This document shows, piece by piece, positions 15,821 to 21,786 of a stretch of 21,786 nucleotides of DNA; within the stretch, counting starts at the first letter, position 1; each line of letters opens with the position of its first letter. This DNA is from Saprospiraceae bacterium. GTDB taxonomy: Bacteria > Bacteroidota > Bacteroidia > Chitinophagales > Saprospiraceae. The stretch covers positions 1-21,786 of the forward strand of contig JAGOIB010000025.1 in NCBI GenBank assembly GCA_017995875.1. The letters are read 5' to 3'. A program made the translations under genes and the position numbers. Under the pieces are notes generated by a model that ran no database searches, had not been told where the DNA came from, and saw only the letters and a program-made list of their open reading frames with translations.

Positions 15821-16576
15821 TTATGCGTCTACAGTTACACCCGCAATCTCATCATCGACAAGGATCCGTCCGCAATGTTCACAAGCAATGATTTTTTTGC
15901 GTTGAGATACTTCAAGCTGAATCTGAGGGGGGATTTGATTAAAACATCCACCACATGAATCTCTTTCAATCACCACAAGAGCGAGTCCGTTGCGATAATT
16001 GTTGCGAATGCGGTGGTATGCTTTTAGTAAGCGTTCATCAATCAAAGCCTCTGCGGTAGCAGCATTTTTACGAAGGGCCTTTTCTTCTTTTTCAGTCTTG
16101 GCAATGATGGATTTCAATTCATCCTTCTTGACATCAAGGTTGGATTTTTTGGCTTTTAGTTTTTCCTTAGCCTCCTTGATGACAGCATTCTTTACGGCTA
16201 CCTTGTCGCTGATCTCCCGGGCTTTTTTCTCAGCCAGCTGGATCTCGAGTTTTTGCATTTCAAGTTCCTTGGATAATGCGTCAAACTCTCTGTTGTTTTT
16301 GACGTCATCCAGTTGCTTGGTGTATTTCTTGATCATCGTTTCTCCTTCCGTCATACGGGCGGTAAACTTCTGACCTTCTTTTTCAATATCCTTTACCGTT
16401 TCGTTCAGGTTTTTAAGCCTGGTCTCTAGCCCGGTGATTTCATCTTCAAGATCACTCACTTCGATAGGAAGCTCGCCCTTGAGGACTTCAATTTCATCTA
16501 TCTTGGTATCAATCTTCTGAAGGGAGAACAGCAGTCTCAGCTTCTCCTCAATACTGATTTCGGTTGTTTTTGCCAT
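15821..16576 (-). CDS. C4-type zinc ribbon coiled-coil protein (DUF164/COG1579)
   Basis: A 251-residue cytoplasmic protein with a long charged coiled coil (about 10-185, rich in Lys/Glu with heptad hydrophobics) and a C-terminal zinc ribbon. Two CxxC pairs, Cys208/Cys211 (DSCGGC) and Cys232/Cys235 (CEHC), would bind one zinc. The family is widespread and often described as nucleic-acid binding, without a settled function. It lies 15 bases after the Nif3-like gene; this neighbour pair is common in bacteria, which supports the call. It is the last gene of the operon, and the intrinsic terminator lies 31 bases beyond the stop. ATG start. Confidence 0.9.
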   Translation of the reverse strand: MAKTTEISIEEKLRLLFSLQKIDTKIDEIEVLKGELPIEVSDLEDEITGLETRLKNLNETVKDIEKEGQKFTARMTEGETMIKKYTKQLDDVKNNREFDALSKELEMQKLEIQLAEKKAREISDKVAVKNAVIKEAKEKLKAKKSNLDVKKDELKSIIAKTEKEEKALRKNAATAEALIDERLLKAYHRIRNNYRNGLALVVIERDSCGGCFNQIPPQIQLEVSQRKKIIACEHCGRILVDDEIAGVTVDA

Positions 16577-16591
16577 AAGTTTGAAAGAAAA

Positions 16592-17392
16592 TCAGGTGAA
16601 ATAATGGACGGGATTGGTATTGATTCCCGTGCAATGGGCGGCAAAAGTACTAAAATTCCCTGAAATAAGCTCCTGTAAGAGATTGATAGTATATTGTTCG
16701 CTCTCAAAATGGCCTATATCACAGACCAGGAGATCGTCTTCTGCGTCAAAGAAGTTGTGGTATTTGAAGTCTGCCGTCACGAGGGCATGAACCCCAGCCT
16801 TACGCGCATCATTTAGTAAGAAGCTTCCAGAGCCCCCACAAATTGCTACCTTTTGTATTGTCCTGTGCATCAGCCTTGTGTGGCGGATAATGGAGGTTTT
16901 CATAAGATCCTTCAATAGGTGCAGAAACTGAAGCTCCGTCAATGGAGAAGGGAAATATCCTAATATCCCGGCTCCAAGGGTAGGATCAAGGGTATTTTCC
17001 ATTGGCTTCAGGATGCCATCGATATCCAGTCCAATCCTCCTGGCTATTCGTTCATTGACCCCATGTGTCAATGTATTGTCAAGGTTAGTATGAATGGCAT
17101 AAAGAACCAGGTTGTTTTCAATGGCTTTCCGGACCATTCGCTCTGTAGCAGTAGCTCCCGTGATCCGCTTCAACCCATAGAAGATAGCCGGGTGATGCGA
17201 AATCACAAGATTGCAGCCTTTGGAAATAGCCTCATCCAATACTTCTTCAGTGCAATCAAGGCTGATGATGGCACCTGTAATAGCCTGATCAGGTGAACCA
17301 ATCAGTAAGCCACTATTATCATACTTTTCCTGCAGGTGGAGTGGGGCGATGGATTCCAAAAAATCAAAGACTTCGGCGGCTTTTGTTTTCAT
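16592..17392 (-). CDS. Nif3-like dinuclear metal-centre hexameric protein
   Basis: A member of the Nif3/YbgI (GTP cyclohydrolase I type 2) family, which forms toroidal hexamers with a two-metal site; the cellular reaction is unsettled. The metal-ligand motifs are present: SHHP (His66, His67), HTNLD (101-105) and GHFESE (His228, Glu232). The entry motif YDNSGLLIG (24-32) is also clear. At 266 residues it is the short form, without the CutA-like insert that takes many homologues, including many in Bacteroidota, to about 365 residues. Its ATG is separated by 2 bases from the rfaE2 stop, so the two genes are almost certainly translationally coupled. ATG start. Confidence 0.92.
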   Translation of the reverse strand: MKTKAAEVFDFLESIAPLHLQEKYDNSGLLIGSPDQAITGAIISLDCTEEVLDEAISKGCNLVISHHPAIFYGLKRITGATATERMVRKAIENNLVLYAIHTNLDNTLTHGVNERIARRIGLDIDGILKPMENTLDPTLGAGILGYFPSPLTELQFLHLLKDLMKTSIIRHTRLMHRTIQKVAICGGSGSFLLNDARKAGVHALVTADFKYHNFFDAEDDLLVCDIGHFESEQYTINLLQELISGNFSTFAAHCTGINTNPVHYFT

Positions 17393-17394
17393 GC

Positions 17395-17907
17395 TTAGTC
17401 CATTTTTTTCTTGTGCAGCGCAAGGATTTTATTTTCGAGACGTGTGGTGCTGAAGCCCTCCACAAATGGAATTACTTCCACCTTTCCTCCCCAGCCAAGC
17501 ACCTCTTTTGCACCGACAATAGAGGCTACTGTATAATCACCACCTTTGGCCAGTATATCCGGACGCAATTCTAAAATTAGTTCTATAGGTGTATCACCGG
17601 AAAATGAAACAACGCCACTGACACAGCTCAGGGAAGCCAACAAATAAAGACGACTTTCCAATGCATTAATTGGCCTTGTTTCACCTTTCAATCTGCGTAC
17701 AGAATCATCATCATTGACGCCGATAATAAGATGATCACCTAATGATGCCGCAGCTTCCAGGTAACGAATGTGACCTGCATGAAGGATATCAAAACAACCA
17801 TTGGTAAAAACAATACACTCTCCCTTTTCATGCCAGCGGGATAATTGATCTTTCATCCCTTGCAGATCAAAGATTTTAGACTGGGCCGGTGGCGTTATCG
17901 GGGGCAT
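17395..17907 (-). CDS. rfaE2: D-glycero-beta-D-manno-heptose 1-phosphate adenylyltransferase
   Basis: This nucleotidyltransferase would activate heptose-1-phosphate with ATP in ADP-heptose synthesis for the LPS core. The cytidylyltransferase-like fold is marked by VFTNGCFD (33-40), the HAGH motif (43-46, HxGH), KGGDY (121-125) and GFSTTRLENKIL near the C-terminus. It is the stand-alone domain, equal to the C-terminal half of E. coli HldE; no kinase half is attached. The frame extends to 17943, but the ATG at 17905-17907 (170 residues) keeps the SKIFDLQGMKDQL helix and overlaps the upstream gene by only 32 bases. The ATG at 17854-17856 would cut that helix. I therefore prefer 17907. Confidence 0.9.
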   Translation of the reverse strand: MPPITPPAQSKIFDLQGMKDQLSRWHEKGECIVFTNGCFDILHAGHIRYLEAAASLGDHLIIGVNDDDSVRRLKGETRPINALESRLYLLASLSCVSGVVSFSGDTPIELILELRPDILAKGGDYTVASIVGAKEVLGWGGKVEVIPFVEGFSTTRLENKILALHKKKMD

Positions 17908-18952
17908 TAGGTTTAGGTTTCTTATTGATGATAGGCAATACAATGAGTCCGATGATACCCATCATCATACAGCCAAAGAGTTGTACCGAAAAGTACTGAA
18001 TGTTGGCAAATGAAAAGGCATCATCACCGTGTATGCCATAAATGGCTAAAGCAGTGATGACCATGGCATGAAATGTACCCATGCCACCCGGAGATGGAAA
18101 TACTACGCCGAGTCCTCCAAAGACGAAGACCATAAGGCCTGCCATGGCGCCAAGGTGTTCTGTAGGCTGGAAAGACATAAAACACAAGAACATCATCAGG
18201 TAATACATCAACCAGATCAGGACGGTGTCGAGTAGCAAGACCCAGGGTTCCTCCACTCTGCGAAGGCTACGGAGGCCATCTCTGAATCCTTCGACAAGGT
18301 GATGAATCCGCATATATAAATTCCATCGCTTGATGATCCTGCGATAGCGATAGAGCATGTACAATCCGAAAATGAAAAGTCCAAAAAGAATATAGATCCA
18401 TCCTTTTCCAAAAACGGAATCATGAAATTTGTCTTTGAAAAAAGCAAACAGCACATTCCCTTGCAACACTAATGCCAGCAGTATGGCAAACAAAAGACTT
18501 AGTAAATCAAGAATACGGTCTACCACAATCGTCCCCATGACTTTCTCAGGACCTATGTTTTCATACTTGGCAAAAAGTCCTGCTCGCACCACCTCACCCA
18601 CTCTTGGGAGGCCCATGTTGGCAAAATAACCAACCATGATCGTAAAAAAAGCATTGGATAGTTTACCATGTGTTCCCATGGTTTTGATCAGGAGAAGCCA
18701 ACGATGGGCCCGCAGGATATTACTCACGATAAATGCGATCACGATGGTCAGGATCCACCAGTAATTGACCGAGGCAAAATCTGATTTCAGTTTTTCAAAC
18801 AAGCTGCATTGATCATCCGGGATCCCCTTGAGTGCACAGTCAGCGATATACGCGGCATTCTGACTTCTATAAACTAATATAAGGATCAGTACACCTACAC
18901 CTGTAAACAGGATGTACTGGAAAAATGAACGTATTTGTTTTGGTATTGCCAC
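17876..18952 (-). CDS. lysylphosphatidylglycerol synthase transmembrane/flippase-like protein (UPF0104)
   Basis: A 358-residue integral membrane protein of the UPF0104 family, related to the membrane domain of MprF (lipid flippase), with about eight or nine hydrophobic segments. It has no synthase domain. Family motifs seen are SNILRAHRWLLLI (77-89), GYFANMGLPRVGEVVRAG (108-125), VVDRILDLLSL (143-153) and GLGVVFPSPGGMGTFHA. The substrate is unknown; a role in moving a lipid or lipid-linked sugar fits the following LPS-heptose gene but is inference. The start must be the GTG at 18950-18952: the in-frame TAA of panD lies one codon before it and no ATG is near. It overlaps rfaE2 at its 3' end. 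Confidence 0.88.
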   Translation of the reverse strand: MAIPKQIRSFFQYILFTGVGVLILILVYRSQNAAYIADCALKGIPDDQCSLFEKLKSDFASVNYWWILTIVIAFIVSNILRAHRWLLLIKTMGTHGKLSNAFFTIMVGYFANMGLPRVGEVVRAGLFAKYENIGPEKVMGTIVVDRILDLLSLLFAILLALVLQGNVLFAFFKDKFHDSVFGKGWIYILFGLFIFGLYMLYRYRRIIKRWNLYMRIHHLVEGFRDGLRSLRRVEEPWVLLLDTVLIWLMYYLMMFLCFMSFQPTEHLGAMAGLMVFVFGGLGVVFPSPGGMGTFHAMVITALAIYGIHGDDAFSFANIQYFSVQLFGCMMMGIIGLIVLPIINKKPKPNAPDNATGPV

Positions 18953-18955
18953 AGG

Positions 18956-19306
18956 TTAAAACTTGATCTTATTAAGGTCGTCAGGATAGACGTTCATTGG
19001 TTTAAAACCCTTTGCTTCTTCAGGTGTCATCAAGGCATAGGCCATGATGATCAGAATATCTCCAACCTGCACCTGTCGCGCCGCAGCTCCATTGAGGCAA
19101 ATCTGGCCTGAATGACGCTCCCCTTTGATGACATAGGTTTCGAGCCTGGCACCATTATTATTGTTTACCACCTGGACCCGCTCACCTTCAAGAAGGCCGG
19201 CTGCATCCATTAGCTCCTCATCAATAGTAACACTACCTACGTAATTGAGGTTTGCTTCAGTCACCACCGCCCGGTGGATCTTTGATTTCAGTATAGTTAA
19301 AAACAT
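18956..19306 (-). CDS. panD: aspartate 1-decarboxylase proenzyme
   Basis: PanD makes beta-alanine from aspartate for pantothenate and CoA synthesis, using a pyruvoyl group formed by self-cleavage. The cleavage site YVGS is present: Gly24-Ser25 when counted from the ATG at 19304-19306, the classical PanD numbering. Other hallmarks are KSKIHRA near the N-terminus, [18 protein letters not shown] and [14 protein letters not shown]. Length is 116 residues, normal. A longer frame from TTG at 19315 is unlikely because that TTG is part of the -7 promoter box. It is the first gene of a five-gene operon and is followed after three bases by the flippase-like gene in the same frame. panC is divergent. 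Confidence 0.96.
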   Translation of the reverse strand: MFLTILKSKIHRAVVTEANLNYVGSVTIDEELMDAAGLLEGERVQVVNNNNGARLETYVIKGERHSGQICLNGAAARQVQVGDILIIMAYALMTPEEAKGFKPMNVYPDDLNKIKF

Positions 19307-19312
19307 GGGCGA

Positions 19313-19339
19313 CAAAAGTAAGGGTTAATTGTAAATCAA
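19313..19339 (-). promoter_or_regulatory. putative promoter of the panD operon (leaderless)
   Basis: TACTTTTG (19320-19313, minus strand) matches TAnnTTTG exactly, with TTG (19339-19337) 16 bases upstream as a slightly close -33 element. The -7 box ends only 6 bases before the ATG, so the predicted start of transcription falls on or next to the A of the start codon. Confidence 0.6.
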
Positions 19340-19340
19340 T

Positions 19341-19370
19341 GCTATCAGCTATCAGCTGTCAGCTGTCAGC
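19341..19370 (+). repeat. 7-bp tandem array, left arm of an inverted pair
   Basis: Four heptamers, GCTATCA twice and GCTGTCA twice, plus GC. The unit is the reverse complement of the TGATAGC heptamers at 19489-19512, so the two arrays form an inverted pair around a 118-base AT-rich spacer. Confidence 0.9.
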
Positions 19371-19488
19371 ATAGGGTATTACTGATGTATTAGAATTATA
19401 TCTTTTTGTATTTGTCTGGATTCCAGCAACCTGATTGATAAGATGCCAATATTCATTAATATGTATTAGTTCCTAAAGGCCTCTGAGC

Positions 19489-19512
19489 GCTGATAGCTGA
19501 TAGCTGATAGCT
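19489..19512 (-). repeat. 7-bp tandem array, right arm of an inverted pair
   Basis: Three TGATAGC heptamers preceded by GC and followed by T. They are complementary to the array at 19341-19370; more than 20 bases can pair, with one mismatched position per GCTGTCA unit used. Confidence 0.88.
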
Positions 19513-19515
19513 TGC

Positions 19516-19592
19516 TTTTAACTTCTCACTTTTAACTTCTCACTGCTAACTTCTCACTCCTAACTTCTCACTGCTAGCTTCTCACTTCTAAC
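19516..19592 (+). repeat. 7-bp tandem array of eleven units upstream of panC
   Basis: Eleven uninterrupted heptamers alternate between TTCTCAC and variants TTTTAAC, TGCTAAC, TCCTAAC, TGCTAGC, TTCTAAC, giving an apparent 14-bp period. The TTCTCAC units are invariant while the partners vary. It begins 3 bases after the inverted-repeat arm and ends 66 bases before the panC ATG. Close relatives of the unit occur at 14265-14306. Confidence 0.92.
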
Positions 19593-19658
19593 TGTTTTCC
19601 CTACCTTTTCCCGCTATTACCATAGCAAGCCAAGACTTAAAACACAACCTTACCTTCA

Positions 19659-20513
19659 ATGTTCATTTTCAAACGAGCGTCCCATTTGCGTGATTGGATT
19701 GCGGATAACAAAGCAAGTGGGAGGACAACTGGCTTTATTCCAACGATGGGTGCGCTGCACGCCGGTCATCTTTCGCTTGTGAATAGAAGTAAAAAGGAAA
19801 CAGACAGCACCATTGTATCCATTTTTGTCAATCCTAAGCAGTTTAATGACCAGGAAGATCTCCGTAAATATCCAAGGCCGATTGAACATGATCTTCGTAT
19901 GTTGTATGAAAGCGGCGTTGATGTCCTATTCCTTCCGGAGGTAGAGGATATTTATCCGTCGGGCGATACGAATAAGATAGATTTTGATCCAGGGCCAACG
20001 GCCAATACGATGGAAGGTAAATTCCGGCCTGGTCACTTTGAAGGCATGGCTGAAGTTGTCTACAGGCTGCTGATGATCACTACACCTGATCAGTTGTTTA
20101 TGGGCCAAAAGGATTTTCAGCAATTTGCCATCATTCGCAAACTGATTGATTGGTATCAAATGCCTGTTGATCTTGTCATGTGTCCTACGATCAGAGAATC
20201 CAATGGCCTGGCCATGAGTTCCAGAAATGTAAGGCTAAGTGAAACAGCAAGAGAGAAGGCAGGAATTATTTTCAATGTCCTTACTTCTGGTAAAATGCTA
20301 TTTGAGCAAAAAAATCCCATTCAAAATGTTCAGGAGATAGCAATGGATGCATTGCGAAGAGTCGGTTTTGATCCTGAGTATTTTGAAGTGGTGGATGGGT
20401 ATACGCTGGAAAAGGTCCAATCTATGGATGATGCAGATCAGATCGTCGCCTGTTGCGCCGTCAAGGTAGAAGGCGTCCGGTTGATTGACAATCTGATCTG
20501 GAAAGAAATATAA
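19659..20513 (+). CDS. panC: pantothenate synthetase
   Basis: PanC ligates pantoate and beta-alanine with ATP to give pantothenate, through a pantoyl-adenylate. Hallmarks in order: PTMGALHAGH (28-37, containing the HxGH nucleotide motif His34-His37), FVNPKQFN (56-63), MEGKFRPGHFEGM (118-130), GQKDFQQ (149-155) and the KMSKS-like MSSRN (186-190). At 284 residues it is full length. ATG start, no clear Shine-Dalgarno. It is divergent from panD, whose product is one of its substrates, and is followed after 22 bases by the BioD-like gene, so both are probably one transcript. panB (ketopantoate formation) is not in the window. Confidence 0.97.
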   Translation: MFIFKRASHLRDWIADNKASGRTTGFIPTMGALHAGHLSLVNRSKKETDSTIVSIFVNPKQFNDQEDLRKYPRPIEHDLRMLYESGVDVLFLPEVEDIYPSGDTNKIDFDPGPTANTMEGKFRPGHFEGMAEVVYRLLMITTPDQLFMGQKDFQQFAIIRKLIDWYQMPVDLVMCPTIRESNGLAMSSRNVRLSETAREKAGIIFNVLTSGKMLFEQKNPIQNVQEIAMDALRRVGFDPEYFEVVDGYTLEKVQSMDDADQIVACCAVKVEGVRLIDNLIWKEI

Positions 20514-20535
20514 AGTCTCCAAACAGTAAACAAAC

Positions 20536-21633
20536 ATGAGAAACATATACATGGCCGCTTCCAGTCAGCATGTTGGCAAGACAACATGTACACTTGGATT
20601 GGTATCCGCGTTGATACGTGAAGGATTTAAAGTCGGCTACTGCAAACCAGTAGGACAGAAATCACTTGAAGTGGACAATCTCAGGGTGGATAAAGACACA
20701 GTATTGTTTGCTGACCTGATCGATTTCAAAATTGATCCAAAGTTGCATAGCCCGGTAATCCTCGGTACAGGGGCTACCACACGTTATCTTGAACATCCTG
20801 AAGAATTTAATCTTGAAGTTGACATTCGTAATGCGGCGATTGAATTGGATCGCATTCATGATGTGGTGATATTTGAAGGCACTGGTCATCCGGGTGTAGG
20901 CAGTGTTGCCGAAATGTCAAACGCTCATGTAGCTAAACTCATCAAGGCTCCGGTGATCATGGTGGTGGAAGGTGGTATCGGCAGCACGATCGATATGCTC
21001 AACATGAACCTTGCACTATTCAGGGAAGAAGGTGTACCCATCCTTGGCGTAATCGTTAATAAAGTGATTCCTGATAAAATGGATAGGGTTCGGTTTTATC
21101 TCAACAAGTGGCTGGAGCCTCGGGGGATTCCATTGTTAGGCCTCATTCCGTATGAGAAAAGTCTGGCCTATCCTGTCATGCGTACCATCATGGATTCAAT
21201 ATCAGGATTGGTCACTCACAATCCGGAATACCTTGACAATAAAGTGGGAGATATTATGGCTGGCTCTCTCCTTGATACACAGGAATTGAAATCTTTTGAA
21301 AATATATTGCTCGTAGCAGCCGTGCGCCAGCTCGAACCTGCGCTTGAAAAAATAAACTCCATCACGAAGGTGATGCGCAAGACTAAATCACCATTGTCCG
21401 GTATCGTACTTACCGGGCAAGGCACCCCTGAAAGCCGTTCGATTGACTACATTATCAAGCACAAAATTCCAATGGTCAGAACAGAGCTGGATACATATGG
21501 CTCGGTACTGCAAATCAGTAAGATCGAAGTGAAGATCAATCGTGATACACCATGGAAAGTACGCCGTGCGGTTGAATTAATTGGCGAATACGTTGATATC
21601 AAGATGATTACCGAAAAATTGGGGTTAACCTGA
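20536..21633 (+). CDS. BioD-like P-loop ATPase with DRTGG domain (COG0857)
   Basis: A 365-residue cytoplasmic protein equal to the regulatory N-terminal part of long phosphotransacetylases, without the acetyltransferase domain. The N-terminal dethiobiotin-synthetase-like ATPase has the P-loop SSQHVGKTT (9-17) and FEGTGHPGVGSV near residue 115. The C-terminal DRTGG domain (about 215-325) includes DIMAGSLLDTQELKSFENILLV-type residues. Family members bind nucleotide; the stand-alone form has no firm function. Co-transcription with panC suggests, without proving, a link to acetyl-CoA/CoA metabolism. It is not BioD itself: it is too long and no biotin genes lie nearby. ATG start at 20536. A heptamer array begins 3 bases after the stop. 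Confidence 0.88.
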   Translation: MRNIYMAASSQHVGKTTCTLGLVSALIREGFKVGYCKPVGQKSLEVDNLRVDKDTVLFADLIDFKIDPKLHSPVILGTGATTRYLEHPEEFNLEVDIRNAAIELDRIHDVVIFEGTGHPGVGSVAEMSNAHVAKLIKAPVIMVVEGGIGSTIDMLNMNLALFREEGVPILGVIVNKVIPDKMDRVRFYLNKWLEPRGIPLLGLIPYEKSLAYPVMRTIMDSISGLVTHNPEYLDNKVGDIMAGSLLDTQELKSFENILLVAAVRQLEPALEKINSITKVMRKTKSPLSGIVLTGQGTPESRSIDYIIKHKIPMVRTELDTYGSVLQISKIEVKINRDTPWKVRRAVELIGEYVDIKMITEKLGLT

Positions 21634-21636
21634 AAC

Positions 21637-21690
21637 CAATTGACAATTGACAATTGACGATTGACGATTTACGATTGTGGATTGACGATT
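21637..21690 (+). repeat. 7-bp tandem array after the DRTGG gene
   Basis: Heptamers CAATTGA three times, CGATTGA, CGATTTA, CGATTGT, then a 2-base slip (GG) and ATTGACGATT. The array starts 3 bases after the TGA stop. Most units carry TGA, which rotates through all frames because of the 7-bp period. Confidence 0.88.
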
Positions 21691-21697
21691 TCTTTTA

Positions 21698-21740
21698 GAC
21701 TAGAGACTTCAGACTCGCAGACTTCAGACTCTAGACATGA
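21698..21740 (+). repeat. second 7-bp array, unit GACTNNA
   Basis: Six units that start with GAC: GACTAGA, GACTTCA, GACTCGC(A), GACTTCA, GACTCTA, GACATGA, with one extra base in the third. It follows the CAATTGA array after about 8 bases but has an unrelated unit. Confidence 0.75.
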
Positions 21741-21786
21741 ATGCTTCGCTATTTGAAGTTTTATGACTTCAAATCGGAATACCAAA
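21741..21786 (+). CDS. possible 5' end of the next gene (partial)
   Basis: An ATG at 21741 opens a frame to the window edge, reading MLRYLKFYDFKSEYQ. It comes directly after a heptamer array, as the DUF393 start does. An 8-bp inverted repeat (TTTGAAGT-N6-ACTTCAAA, 21752-21773) lies inside it. Fifteen codons are too few to identify or confirm a gene. Confidence 0.3.
   Translation, partial: MLRYLKFYDFKSEYQ

Larger units (their letters stand above)
19307..19658. other. panD/panC divergent spacer
   Basis: 352 bases without a gene hold the panD promoter at the left, an inverted pair of heptamer arrays, a third heptamer array, and about 66 bases before panC. A weak -7-like TACCTTTT lies at 19602-19609; no clear panC promoter or operator was recognised. 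The 118-base core (19371-19488) shows nothing coding. Confidence 0.7.

Noticed and set aside
17908..17943. Longer N-terminus of rfaE2 from 17943
   Set aside because: It would lengthen the overlap with the membrane-protein gene to 68 bases and adds residues that do not look like the family.
110..21740. Tandem arrays as CRISPR
   Set aside because: Units of 7-9 bp are directly adjacent without spacers, and no cas genes are present.

Overview
The window looks like a chromosomal segment of a Bacteroidota bacterium, most likely of the Saprospiraceae/Chitinophagaceae type. The evidence is a giant secreted protein ending in a gliding-motility/type IX secretion C-terminal domain, promoters of the Bacteroidota form TTG-N16-19-TAnnTTTG, a long (about 630-residue) PurF, and weak or absent Shine-Dalgarno sequences. 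Nearly all genes are housekeeping. No phage, transposase, CRISPR array or rRNA gene is visible.

Layout. Left edge: the possible 3' tail of a + strand gene, then a 9-bp tandem array. Bases 298-4699 (minus): purF, then mutL and a rhomboid protease. Bases 4798-6051 (minus): a DUF819 membrane protein with its own promoter and a leader that ends in an intrinsic terminator. Bases 6587-8483 (plus): radA, then a small DCC-family (DUF393) protein. Bases 8691-8764: a CAU-anticodon tRNA. Bases 8887-14115 (minus): a 1742-residue cell-surface protein with ten 84-residue repeats. Bases 14297-19306 (minus): a TPR protein, preceded by a tight five-gene operon panD - flippase-like membrane protein - rfaE2 - Nif3-like - C4 zinc-ribbon protein. 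Bases 19659-21633 (plus): panC and a BioD-like/DRTGG ATPase. The right edge may hold the start of another gene.

How the genes relate. panD and panC are divergent and supply the two halves of pantothenate synthesis (beta-alanine production and its ligation to pantoate). rfaE2 belongs to ADP-heptose synthesis for LPS. MutL and RadA act in DNA repair and recombination, PurF in de novo purine synthesis, and the giant protein is probably exported and anchored by type IX secretion.

The most striking non-coding signal is a family of short tandem arrays, mostly with a 7-bp unit (also 8 and 9 bp). They sit at or within a few bases of the stop codon of nearly every gene that ends a transcription unit, and sometimes just before start codons. 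They are mostly purine-rich on the coding strand of the gene they follow. Two further signals stand out: a perfect 14-bp terminator hairpin with a U9 tract that also encodes the signal peptide of the next gene, and the terminator-bearing leader of the DUF819 gene.
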